From Bryobacterales bacterium (lineage in GTDB: Bacteria > Acidobacteriota > Terriglobia > Bryobacterales > Bryobacteraceae), in assembly GCA_003135055.1 (NCBI GenBank), contig PLDF01000315.1, positions 28,169 through 92,168 of the forward strand: a stretch of DNA of 64,000 nucleotides, in the 5' to 3' direction. Below are positions 1-7,638 of the stretch, one piece after another; the first letter of the stretch is position 1, and each line of letters starts with the position of its first letter. Made by a program: the position numbers and the translations under genes. The notes under the pieces were generated by a model that was not told the DNA's origin, did no database searches, and saw only the letters and a program-made list of their open reading frames with translations.

Positions 1-211
1 ACGCCAGGATTCGCCGCCGCAGTTTCGCGGAGGGCGTCGCCGGAGGCGCCGCGGCGCCAATCATGGATGCGACTTGTCTGGCCCGCCTCATTTCTTTCAT
101 GCAAACCTCGCAACCACGATCGAGATGCTCGCGGATTTCGCTCCGCTCCGGATCTTCGGCCACTCCCATGGCGTACAGTTCGTATTGGCCCTGCAGTTCT
201 TCGTGGCTCAC
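1..211 (-). CDS. Zinc-finger anti-sigma factor, N-terminal part (runs off the window)
   Basis: Reading the minus strand from a GTG at 211 gives about 70 residues without a stop up to the window edge. The segment HLDRGCEVC is an HxxxCxxC motif, the zinc-binding signature of ZAS-type (zf-HC2) anti-sigma factors, which hold a cognate ECF sigma factor inactive in the cytoplasm. The GTG overlaps the stop of the upstream sigma gene by four bases (GTGA), so the two are probably translationally coupled, the usual arrangement for an ECF sigma/anti-sigma pair. The C-terminal part, which would show whether the protein crosses the membrane, is outside the window. Family and pairing are secure; the signal sensed is unknown. 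Confidence 0.8.
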   Translation of the reverse strand, partial: MSHEELQGQYELYAMGVAEDPERSEIREHLDRGCEVCMKEMRRARQVASMIGAAAPPATPSAKLRRRILA

Positions 212-789
212 GCCGGCACCGCCACGCCCAGTTCGTCGCGCAAATTCTTCAATGCCGCTCGCACCCAGGTTTTCACCGTGCCCAGCGGTTGCCCCATTCG
301 CTCGGCCATTTCCGTTTGCGTCAGCCCTTCGTAGTACGCCAGCTCGATGACCTCGCGCTGCTGCGGCGTCAGCTTGAGCAGGGCCGCCCGGATCACGCGC
401 GCATCGTCCGAAGCCAGGATGTCGCGTTCCATGTTGGTATAGAGCGCCGGGTGATCCACCTCGTCCAACTCGAGGGCGTTGCGCTCGCGGCCGCCGGCCG
501 ACCTCAGGTAATCGATGGCGCGGTTGCGCGCCACCGAGAGCAGCCACGGTCCGAACGCTCCGCGCTCCGCATCGAAGCCCTGCGCGCGGTTCCACACGCG
601 CAGAAAAGTTTCCTGCACCAGGTCTTCGGCGATAGCGGCGTCGCGCACCACGCGCAGAATCAGCGAATAGGCGACGCGGCCATAGCGGTCGTAAATCTCC
701 GCAAGGGCCTGTGGATCGCGGCTTTGGAGACGTTTGATCAGATCGGCGTCGCCTTCCGCGAGAACGGCCATGAGCAGTGAGAGCAGCAT
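208..789 (-). CDS. ECF-type RNA polymerase sigma factor
   Basis: A 193-residue sigma-70 family factor. Region 2 is seen in the first half (EIYDRYGRVAYSLILRVV followed by AEDLVQETFLRVW, the core-binding and -10 recognition helices), and region 4 near the end (LTPQQREVIELAYYEGLTQ, then a helix-turn-helix for -35 recognition ending in GTVKTWVRAALKNLR). There is no region 1.1 or 3, so it is of the ECF group. The start at 789 (MLLSLLMAVLAEG) is chosen because the 29 residues upstream are of poor quality; a start nine codons later is also possible. It overlaps the anti-sigma gene by four bases. The target regulon cannot be read from the sequence. Confidence 0.9.
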   Translation of the reverse strand: MLLSLLMAVLAEGDADLIKRLQSRDPQALAEIYDRYGRVAYSLILRVVRDAAIAEDLVQETFLRVWNRAQGFDAERGAFGPWLLSVARNRAIDYLRSAGGRERNALELDEVDHPALYTNMERDILASDDARVIRAALLKLTPQQREVIELAYYEGLTQTEMAERMGQPLGTVKTWVRAALKNLRDELGVAVPA

Positions 790-917
790 CGGCTTTTTGC
801 GTTCCTCTATCGTAGTGTACGTGTGAAATGGCCGCGATAGATTTGCGAAAGCGCGCCTCGCGGCAAGCTGAAGCATGCCCGCTTGCGGAAATGAGTGCGG
901 TGTTTTGCATTTTTCTC

Positions 918-946
918 TTGACTTTATTCGTGAACCACCTTATATA
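918..946 (+). promoter_or_regulatory. Sigma-70 type promoter of the lysine-rich minigene
   Basis: TTGACT at 918-923 and TATATA at 941-946 are separated by 17 bases, a near-ideal vegetative promoter in an AT-rich patch of an otherwise GC-rich region. Transcription would start near 953, giving about a 50-base leader before the ATG at 1004. There is no other gene between it and the terminator at 1117-1143. Confidence 0.65.
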
Positions 947-1003
947 TGAATCACATTGCGATTTTTCAAGTCGCAAAATTTGATGTTAGGGAGAAACAAA
1001 TCG

Positions 1004-1066
1004 ATGAAGAGCGCAACCAAGAAAGCCGCCCCGAAGAAAAAGGCCCCCGCAAAAAAGAAGAAGTAG
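1004..1066 (+). CDS. 20-residue lysine/alanine/proline-rich basic peptide
   Basis: A 20-codon reading frame beginning MKSATKKAAPKKK and ending in four lysines before TAG; eleven of its 20 residues are lysine. AGGGAG lies about nine bases upstream of the ATG. A strong promoter upstream and a perfect hairpin-plus-T terminator downstream make it a self-contained transcription unit, the main reason to believe it is expressed. The composition resembles the tails of histone H1-like and HU-tail proteins, so nucleic-acid binding is a reasonable inference, but there is no fold to recognise. The alternative is that the transcript itself is the product (a small RNA) and the reading frame incidental. Confidence 0.55.
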   Translation: MKSATKKAAPKKKAPAKKKK

Positions 1067-1116
1067 CCTTTCGGGCGCGCCCGTAAAGGGCGATAGTCAA
1101 AATCAAAATACGCTTC

Positions 1117-1143
1117 AAGGCCCCGGTTTCCGGGGCCTTTTTT
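1117..1143 (+). terminator. Rho-independent terminator
   Basis: AAGGCCCCGG at 1117-1126 pairs perfectly with CCGGGGCCTT at 1130-1139 around a three-base loop, and the T run continues to 1143. On the plus strand it ends the minigene transcript; the complementary A tract gives little termination for the minus strand. Confidence 0.85.
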
Positions 1144-1164
1144 GTTGTTTGGGCTTGTCGCTGC

Positions 1165-1277
1165 GAGATCGCGGCGACGCTCCGGCGAGATCAAGCCAAC
1201 GCTCCGGCGAGATCGCGCCAACCCTCCACCCGAGATCGCGGCGACGCTCCGCCCGAAATCGCGCGAGTCCTCCGCCG
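1165..1277. repeat. Five imperfect tandem repeats of 22-23 bp
   Basis: Units start at 1165, 1187, 1209, 1232 and 1255, each beginning GAGATC or GAAATC and ending in CTCC plus a short GC tail (for example GAGATCGCGGCGACGCTCCG). The array begins 20 bases after the minigene terminator and stops exactly at the last base before the dnaB stop codon. There are no unique spacers, so it is not a CRISPR array; it looks like a local minisatellite. Confidence 0.75.
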
Positions 1278-2651
1278 CTATTCCCCAGGCTGCTCTCCGG
1301 TGTCCTCGGCGCGGTTTTCGAACTTCGTCTGCGCGTGCAGGAAGACCAGATTCACCGTTCCAACCGGACCGTTGCGCTGTTTGGCGAGGATCAGCTCGGC
1401 GAGACCGCGCAAATCTTCGCGGTCTTTTTTATAAACCTCTTCGCGAAAAATAAAGCTCACCAGATCGGCGTCCTGCTCGATCGATCCCGAGTCGCGCAAG
1501 TCGCTCAACTGCGGGCGATGGTCGTCCTGCCGCGTCTCCACCGCGCGGCTCAACTGCGAGAGCACCATCATCGGCACGTTCAATTCCTTTGCAAGCAGCT
1601 TCATGCCGCGCGATAGGGCGCTTACTTCCTGGTTGCGGTTTTCGAAACGGCCGCGGCCCGTCATCAGTTGGAGGTAATCGACGATCACCAGGCCGACTTT
1701 TCCATGCTCCATTTGCAAACGCCGCAATTTGGCGTGCATGTCCATCAGGTGGAGCGCCGCCGTGTCGTCCACATAGAGCGGCGCTTCCACCAGCTCGTGC
1801 AGCGCATGGTTCAGCTTGCGCCGCTCCTCCTGCGTCAGGTAGCCGGCGCGGAAACGCTGGCTGTCCACGCGGGCCGCGGCGCAAAGCATGCGGGTGAGCA
1901 GCGACTCCTTCGACATTTCGAGCGAGAAAACCGCCACCGGCTGTTTCAGTTTCAGCGCCACGTGCTGCGCCACGTTCAGAGCCAGCGCGGTTTTGCCCAT
2001 GGATGGCCGCGCGGCCAGTATGAACAGGTCGCCGCCGTGCAAGCCGCCGGTCATCTCATCCAGTTTGGTGAACCCGGTGCTGATTCCTTTGAGGCGCTTG
2101 CTGGGGTCCAGAAACGCGTTGATGCCGCCCTCGTAGCTCTCCAGAATCTGCTGCGCGCCCAGCAGACCGGTTTTCACGCGGGCTTCGCCGAGCTTGAGCA
2201 GCGTCTCCTCGGCGCCCGCGAGGATTGTGCTGGGGTCTTCCTCGGCCATCAGGCAGCGATTCATCATGTTCTGCGACGCGTGAATGATGAGGCGCAGAAT
2301 GGATTTGTCCTTTACGATACGGAGGTAGCTGTCGAGGTTGGGAATCTGCGGCAGGCCGTCGTCCAGCGAAATCAGGTAGCTGAGGCCGTCGCAGGCTTCC
2401 AGCTCGTTGAACTTCATCAGCTCGTTGGCCACGGTGACGCGGTCGATTTTCTCGCCGCGGTCTTGCAGCTCGCCCATGCGGCGAAAGATGCGGCGGTGCT
2501 TTTCGAGACTGAAGTCGTCCGCTTCCAGGGTTCCCGCGGCTTGAATGTAGAAACTTTCGTCAAGCAGAATGGAGCCCAGCACGAAACGCTCCGCGTCTAC
2601 GTTGGTGGGAAGACCTTTTTCGATTGAGTTGGCGAGATTGGTGGCGGACAT
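1278..2651 (-). CDS. dnaB: Replicative DNA helicase DnaB
   Basis: 457 residues, normal length for the ring helicase that unwinds DNA at the replication fork and recruits primase. The N-terminal helical domain (NVDAERFVLGSILLDESFY, about 17-115) is followed by the RecA-type motor: Walker A ARPSMGKTALAL near residue 215, the Walker B region VGLVIVDYLQLM near 325, and the QLSRAVETR / LRDSGSIEQDAD segment toward the C-terminus. No intein interrupts it. ATG at 2651 has a purine-rich stretch (AAGGTAGGAA) upstream. It is convergent with the minigene and is followed directly by a tandem repeat array. Confidence 0.97.
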   Translation of the reverse strand: MSATNLANSIEKGLPTNVDAERFVLGSILLDESFYIQAAGTLEADDFSLEKHRRIFRRMGELQDRGEKIDRVTVANELMKFNELEACDGLSYLISLDDGLPQIPNLDSYLRIVKDKSILRLIIHASQNMMNRCLMAEEDPSTILAGAEETLLKLGEARVKTGLLGAQQILESYEGGINAFLDPSKRLKGISTGFTKLDEMTGGLHGGDLFILAARPSMGKTALALNVAQHVALKLKQPVAVFSLEMSKESLLTRMLCAAARVDSQRFRAGYLTQEERRKLNHALHELVEAPLYVDDTAALHLMDMHAKLRRLQMEHGKVGLVIVDYLQLMTGRGRFENRNQEVSALSRGMKLLAKELNVPMMVLSQLSRAVETRQDDHRPQLSDLRDSGSIEQDADLVSFIFREEVYKKDREDLRGLAELILAKQRNGPVGTVNLVFLHAQTKFENRAEDTGEQPGE

Positions 2652-2918
2652 GGCGCGATTCCTACCTTATGCTGCGGGACGGCGTTTCGCGAGGCGATAG
2701 TTTTCGCCCCGCTTTGATACGTTTAGGCTCTGCATAAAACGTGGCTCGGTGACTGGAGCGCCCGCGGCCGTGAAACCGCTTTGAATCAGCCCGCTGCGGC
2801 GCGTTTCCGACAGGCGTCCGCAAAACGCCCACAATTTTTCAACAGGACCGCTAAAACATTGCATATCGCCCTTGTTTTAGGGTACCTGATGATAATCTCG
2901 ATTGGGGAGGCAGCGACG

Positions 2919-3515
2919 ATGCCGGGATGGCTGGTTTCGAATTCAATGTGGCACGACATTTTTGCGCTGGGCGCGCCGGTGGTCGAGAAGACCTTGCGCC
3001 CGGTGGCGGTATATTTTTTTCTGGTGATCGCTCTGCGGGTCTTCGGCAAGCGCGAGCTGGCGCAGCTCAACCCGTTCGACCTGGTGGTGCTGCTCTCGCT
3101 TTCGAATACCGTGCAGAACGCCATCATCGGAAACGACAACTCGCTCACCGGAGGCTTGATTGGCGCGTTCACTCTGTTGGCGATGAACTACACGGTGATC
3201 CGATTCCTGTTCCGCCACCGGCGGCTCGACCAGCTCTTCGAAGGGAAACCGACGGTGCTGGTGGATGAGGGCAGGATTATGCAGCGCGCGCTCGCCAAGG
3301 AGCTGTTGACGCATGCCGAGTTGCTGACGGTGCTCCACCGGCAGGGATTCGACAGTTTGGCCGAAGTGCACCGGTGCGTGCTGGAGCCCGGAGGGACGTT
3401 TTACATTCAGCGCAAGCTGCCCGCCCTCGATAGCGTGCAACACCATGAGGTGATGGCGCGCCTGACCGAGCTTGGCGGCAAGCTCGACGCTCTGTTGCAA
3501 CAGAAGGGCGCCTGA
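2919..3515 (+). CDS. DUF421 (YetF-like) membrane protein
   Basis: 198 residues from the ATG at 2919, chosen because GGGGAGG lies eight bases upstream; upstream in-frame starts (2889 ATG, 2781 TTG) lack such a site and would add a non-conserved leader. The N-terminal half has three hydrophobic segments (AVYFFLVIALRVF, LVVLLSLSNTVQNAII, GAFTLLAMNYTVIRFLF) and the C-terminal half is the cytoplasmic DUF421 domain with KPTVLVDEGRI, LLTHAELLTVLHRQG and FYIQRKLP. Members of this family are inner-membrane proteins of unknown biochemical role, implicated in spore or stress functions in bacilli. It lies directly upstream of tRNA-Ser on the same strand. Confidence 0.88.
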   Translation: MPGWLVSNSMWHDIFALGAPVVEKTLRPVAVYFFLVIALRVFGKRELAQLNPFDLVVLLSLSNTVQNAIIGNDNSLTGGLIGAFTLLAMNYTVIRFLFRHRRLDQLFEGKPTVLVDEGRIMQRALAKELLTHAELLTVLHRQGFDSLAEVHRCVLEPGGTFYIQRKLPALDSVQHHEVMARLTELGGKLDALLQQKGA

Positions 3516-3525
3516 GCGGCGCCAT

Positions 3526-3531
3526 TATAAT
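3526..3531 (+). promoter_or_regulatory. -10 element of the tRNA-Ser gene
   Basis: A perfect TATAAT lies seven bases upstream of the first tRNA base, so transcription would start at or next to the mature 5' end. The expected -35 position near 3503-3508 has no good TTGACA match. The element lies just after the DUF421 stop codon. Confidence 0.5.
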
Positions 3532-3538
3532 AGGATGT

Positions 3539-3628
3539 GGAGGAATGGCCGAGTGGTTGAAGGCGGCGGTCTTGAAAACCGTTGAACTCGAAAGGGTTCC
3601 GGGGGTTCGAATCCCTCTTCCTCCGCCA
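3539..3628 (+). tRNA. tRNA-Ser (anticodon TGA)
   Basis: A class II tRNA with a long variable arm. The acceptor strands GGAGGAA (3539-3545) and TTCCTCC (3618-3624) pair perfectly; the anticodon loop is CTTGAAA, giving anticodon TGA for UCA codons; the T arm contains GGTTCGAATCC; a discriminator G and an encoded CCA end the gene at 3628. Serine tRNAs are frequent integration sites for islands, and accessory genes begin immediately downstream, but no integrase or duplicated 3' end was seen. Confidence 0.97.
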
Positions 3629-3903
3629 GAGTTTTCAATAATTTAGAGGCAGCGCAGCTAGGTCAGCGAAGCGGCTCCAGTTCGGAGTTTGTGGATGAGA
3701 TGTGCATAAACCGGTTTTGATGCCATCGGAACTGGCGTCCCCAACCGTGCCTGGCGTGCCGACACGCAGTACAACCCTTCAAACGGTGTCCCCGCGTTTC
3801 AGCAGTACATATGGGCCGTGACGAACCCGCGCGCTTCATTCCAATGCTATCGCCCGTCGCCCTGTTCCGGTATTTTGATCGGGGACCAACCTCACAGTTC
3901 GCC

Positions 3904-4377
3904 CTACGGCCTAGAGAGCGGCTGAACTCCGGATTTCCACAGAACGCCCGTGTACCAAATTTCCAGGTATCCTTCGAGTGACATGAGGATTGAGAATTCG
4001 CGCTTGTCAATTTCAGGAGGAGCAAACACTTCCAGCTCCTTTGGAATGGTGATTCTCCAGCCCTGTTTCGGCTTAGTAAGTACGGCCGGCATGAGCCGTG
4101 CGACCATCGCTGCGCGGATTGGTTCCTCAGCAAAGGTTGCCTCTCGAATCTCCGGGGGCCTGCCTTCGATAATCAACAGCCGAACAGGTTCCAGCAATGG
4201 GTCGCTCTGGACTTGCTCGTCCGAAAGTAGACGATGCCGACCAACTTGGATTAAGAACAGCCACGCTGTCGCCGACTCAACACCGGTCAGCCAGGAGATG
4301 GCATCCGAAAGCTGCTTCGGAATGACAATCCTGCCATATGTGTCGGCTGTCACATGCGCTGGAACCAAGGGCGTCAA
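3904..4377 (-). CDS. Protein with two AbrB/MraZ-like swapped-hairpin domains
   Basis: 157 residues from a TTG at 4377; a GTG eight codons in (VTADTYGRIV) is an alternative start. Two segments resemble SpoVT/AbrB DNA-binding strands: YGRIVIPKQLSDAI near residue 15 and GWRITIPKELEVFAPPEI near residue 107, each the hydrophobic-basic 'G-R-I-x-I-P-K-x-L' pattern. The tandem arrangement recalls MraZ, though the linker is longer and the rest is not recognised. Divergent from the gene at 4726. AbrB-type proteins act as repressors or antitoxins, so it may regulate the neighbouring HD/nuclease gene; that is inference. Confidence 0.6.
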   Translation of the reverse strand: MTPLVPAHVTADTYGRIVIPKQLSDAISWLTGVESATAWLFLIQVGRHRLLSDEQVQSDPLLEPVRLLIIEGRPPEIREATFAEEPIRAAMVARLMPAVLTKPKQGWRITIPKELEVFAPPEIDKREFSILMSLEGYLEIWYTGVLWKSGVQPLSRP

Positions 4378-4725
4378 ATCAAATTTTACCGTGAATTTCC
4401 GAGGGTGATGTTTGCAATTTAGCTGATTTTAAAGCTGATGGTGCATTCTCTATTGCATTTTTCCCAAATTTTCCCGCATAATACAACCAGTGGTATTGGT
4501 CTTTTTGGTAGACCCAACAATTGGTGCCAAATATGCACCGCCAGCATCGGGGGGAACTGATAGAATCAAAGGCTGGTATCGGCATGGGCGAAGGAAAGGC
4601 GAATGTCAACTGAGATTTATTCGCACGACTCGGCGGGTCGATTTTAGCTTGGTAGCCTGCATCCAGCTTGGCGTGCGGATGGTGTACACGAATGGAGATT
4701 TCAGAGCGCAAAGAAATGGGATCTG
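4378..4725. other. Intergenic region between divergent genes
   Basis: AT-rich compared with the flanking chromosome. It should carry the promoters of both divergent genes. I see no RNA, repeat or clear operator; short reading frames on both strands have no recognisable product. Confidence 0.4.
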
Positions 4726-5145
4726 ATGGAACGCTTACACGATCTAGCTAGTCTGCTCGTCGCCTGTTGGACAATTGCAACGGACAACGCCAAGATTCCG
4801 ACCTCGCACGGCATCTTAGATCGAGCACTCAGGGACGCATTTGATCAAGGAGCCTTTCCAACCTGGGCCCGCAAGATAATGCACTTCGCGGATTCCAGGA
4901 TTGGCCTTCAGTGTGTTGAGCTCCCGTCGATACTCAAATGGGCTCAAATTCAGGAGCTCACGACAGCACCAAATCCCTCGTACGAATTTACTGAAATTCG
5001 AGTATCTGAACGGGTCGCAAAGCAACTCCTGAAACGACTGGATGTCGCCGAAGAGGATGCTCTTAGCTGGGGGCGACTCATTAACGAGGCGATCGCCAAT
5101 AACAGGCGCAGTGCGTGCGAAAACCCCGCCTATATTGAAGCCTGA
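4726..5145 (+). CDS. Small protein of unknown function, upstream of the HD/nuclease gene
   Basis: 139 residues beginning MERLHDLASLLVACW. No family is recognised. It is soluble and mixed alpha/beta in appearance: an N-terminal helix with a short hydrophobic patch, a middle WARKIMHFADSRIGLQC segment and a C-terminal helical part (RVAKQLLKRLDVAEEDALSWGRLINEAI). No strong ribosome binding site precedes the ATG, so the start is uncertain. It ends 45 bases before the next gene on the same strand, which suggests the two are co-transcribed. It could be a regulatory partner or simply a spurious frame, but the protein composition looks coding. Confidence 0.5.
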   Translation: MERLHDLASLLVACWTIATDNAKIPTSHGILDRALRDAFDQGAFPTWARKIMHFADSRIGLQCVELPSILKWAQIQELTTAPNPSYEFTEIRVSERVAKQLLKRLDVAEEDALSWGRLINEAIANNRRSACENPAYIEA

Positions 5146-5190
5146 GCGTTTGGCCGGCTGGTTAGCGATCGGGTATGCTATGAAGGACCA

Positions 5191-7638
5191 GTGCTCGATA
5201 CAGACAGTCTGCGCGATAGGATCAGCGAAGCCGCGCCAGTTCTTTCGAAAGCCGTTAACCAGCTAGCGAAAGATTGGATTGGTCCGATCCTCCAGGCCCT
5301 TTCGCATCATGACCCGCGACATAGCTTTCCCAAAACTATAAACGATCCAATCTGGGGCACGATAGAACTATTACCCTGGGAAGTCCTTCTACTGGACAGT
5401 CCCGTCCTCCAGCGGCTCCGCGGAGTCCGCCAGCTTGGCATGGCCCAGCACGTCTACCCTGGTGCATCTCACTCACGCTTGGAACATTCACTGGGTGTTG
5501 TCGAGGCGGCAGACCGAATGATACGCTGGCTTACCCGCAATGCCGATCATCGCCGCGAATTTGGGATTGATTCGGATGCGGATGTCCCGGCGCCAAGCCG
5601 TCTTGACCGCTGCTCAGTTCGCCTGGGAGCCCTGCTTCATGACATCGGCCACGGTTCATTCAGCCATGTGACGGAAGCGATCATTAGAGACCGCCATACC
5701 GAGGATTTTGAAAGGGCCGAAGCCGTACTGCGTGAAACTTTCGAGGGCGTCACCAGGATCGCAACATCTGAGACCGTCGCTACCCTTATTGTCCTCAGCT
5801 CAGAAACGAAGAAGGTTTTCGAACACCCAGCTTTTGGTGCCGTTACCAATCCGGCCCAACTGGCCCCGGCAATCGCGGCGCGGATTCTCGGTTCGCGTAC
5901 TCTTCTTGGCGCAGGCTATTTATCGGGTGTCATCAGCGGACCTCTGGACGCCGACAAGCTCGACTACATGGCCCGCGATAGCCATTACACAGGGTTGCCA
6001 ACGGGAATCGATGTAAACCGGCTCATCAGCAAGCTCGAAGTTGTCGTAGTGACAACCGACAATGCTCCGAACCATGAGTTGCGACAGCGCGCGATAGCTT
6101 CCGGCCGTGGAAGATTTTATGAAATGGGTATTTCACTCGCCGGCCTCGGAGCCTATGAGCAGATGATTATTGCCAGAGTGATCCTGTACGACCGGGTCTA
6201 TTACCATCACAAAGTGCGAGCGGCGGAGTCCATGGTTCGGCGGTTGATAGGAGTCGTGGAAGAAGAACCGGAGCGAAGCCTTCAACTGAAAGCATTCTTC
6301 GCGGGGATACCCGACGACGCAATGATCTCCGTCCTGGGTGGTGAGTTGCTTTCGGGCGTTGTCAAGTCAGGCGGGACAAGAGCGAACAGGCTGGCCGTGC
6401 GGCTTAGGGATCGAACAAATCATCTTCGTGCTTTTGCGTTTGCCTCCAGATTTATTGGTGGGCTTGACGACCTTCCAATCCAGGAGAAGCAAGATACCAG
6501 GGCGCTACTTTGGAATGCCGTATTGAAGGCCTTGCTCCAGCCCAACGGGTGCGAAGACTTTGCTAGCCGGATTTTCGAGGCGGCGAAAGCGATCGCGGTC
6601 GTCATCCCGGAGCTTCGAGAGTCTGGTGAGGGGTTGTCGCCTGACGACGTGCTTGTAGATCTCCCAGAATATACGCATGTCGCGCGAGGCGGCGACATAC
6701 TGACGCGCACACACAGTGGTAGCATCGGAAACCCGAATCTTTTCTTTGACCCCGAAAAGTGGTCACAGGCGTACGAAGATCGCAAGCAATGTGGGTTCGT
6801 TTTTGCTCCTCGGGAACATGTACCGCTTGTCGTTCTTGCGTCCAAGGTCGTCTTTTGTGAAAGGTTCCAAGCGGTAATGACCAGCGCATCGGAGGAAGCT
6901 TGCAAGACGGTCCGTTTAATAAGGCACGCGTGGATTGACGAAATCGCGAAATACGGTCTGTGCTCCGCAGACTCTCTGGAACAGCTTACCTCGACACGGC
7001 CCCGCTTCGTTCCGATTCGGAGGGAGGAACTCCGCCTGCCGCCAACGCTTGTGACCGATGATCCCAATTTGAAGGCGCGGCTGTCTGAGCAGTTTGCCAC
7101 CGCGGCGCCAAGCGGTTTTGTTGCGAGCGTTCACGATGCGATTGTAAACGCTATCGAACACATGGCGCACTTCTTGATTGTCGCGGAACAGGGCGGATAT
7201 TTCGTCAACGAGCCCGACCTCCCGGAGCGCGAATTACAGGCGCGCCTTCGAGATCATCTTCGTGCGCGCGAGATAATGGTCCACGAGGGATCGGAAGTCG
7301 GGGGAGGTGAAACTGACCTCGTCCTGCCAGGCCCCCTCGTCGTGGAGAATAAAGTCGCGGCAGATCTTTTAGACCCAATGGCCTCCGGACCTCACTACGC
7401 CTGGCAGGCGAGACGCTACTCTATGGCCGTGTCGACAAGAGTCGGATTTGTCCTCTTGGCTTATCGCCCACGTGACGAGCGGGCCATTCTACCGCTTAGC
7501 GATAGAATTACCGTATGTACGCTACCTGGTGCTAGTGAGGGCTTCGTCCAGGTTCGTTTCGCAGTACCTTATGCCATGGCGTCCCGTCGGCTGCAAAACG
7601 GCCAAGTCGAGCGGAGGACTAGCGCGGCTAAAAAGTAA
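5191..7638 (+). CDS. HD-domain dNTPase-like phosphohydrolase fused to a PD-(D/E)XK nuclease domain
   Basis: 815 residues from a GTG at 5191 (the next in-frame ATG is 83 codons later, inside the domain). The N-terminal 450 residues match SAMHD1/dGTPase-like HD enzymes: YPGASHSRLEHSLGVVEAA (His94, His99), the HD pair in LGALLHDIGHGSFSHV (His150-Asp151) and GPLDADKLDYMARDSHYTG. These enzymes hydrolyse dNTPs to deoxynucleosides and triphosphate. The C-terminal 150 residues contain a restriction-type nuclease core: a Glu-bearing helix (PERELQARLRDHL), then Asp709 in GGGETDLVLPG, Glu719 and Lys721 in VVENKV and a QARRYS helix. A middle region of about 230 residues is unrecognised. Located behind tRNA-Ser with a small upstream gene; antiphage nucleotide depletion plus DNA cleavage is a plausible role. 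Confidence 0.8.
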   Translation: MLDTDSLRDRISEAAPVLSKAVNQLAKDWIGPILQALSHHDPRHSFPKTINDPIWGTIELLPWEVLLLDSPVLQRLRGVRQLGMAQHVYPGASHSRLEHSLGVVEAADRMIRWLTRNADHRREFGIDSDADVPAPSRLDRCSVRLGALLHDIGHGSFSHVTEAIIRDRHTEDFERAEAVLRETFEGVTRIATSETVATLIVLSSETKKVFEHPAFGAVTNPAQLAPAIAARILGSRTLLGAGYLSGVISGPLDADKLDYMARDSHYTGLPTGIDVNRLISKLEVVVVTTDNAPNHELRQRAIASGRGRFYEMGISLAGLGAYEQMIIARVILYDRVYYHHKVRAAESMVRRLIGVVEEEPERSLQLKAFFAGIPDDAMISVLGGELLSGVVKSGGTRANRLAVRLRDRTNHLRAFAFASRFIGGLDDLPIQEKQDTRALLWNAVLKALLQPNGCEDFASRIFEAAKAIAVVIPELRESGEGLSPDDVLVDLPEYTHVARGGDILTRTHSGSIGNPNLFFDPEKWSQAYEDRKQCGFVFAPREHVPLVVLASKVVFCERFQAVMTSASEEACKTVRLIRHAWIDEIAKYGLCSADSLEQLTSTRPRFVPIRREELRLPPTLVTDDPNLKARLSEQFATAAPSGFVASVHDAIVNAIEHMAHFLIVAEQGGYFVNEPDLPERELQARLRDHLRAREIMVHEGSEVGGGETDLVLPGPLVVENKVAADLLDPMASGPHYAWQARRYSMAVSTRVGFVLLAYRPRDERAILPLSDRITVCTLPGASEGFVQVRFAVPYAMASRRLQNGQVERRTSAAKK

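Noticed and set aside
1165..1277. CRISPR array
   Set aside because: Repeat units are contiguous, without unique spacers, and no cas gene is near. The 12-bp array at 37014 is rejected for the same reason.
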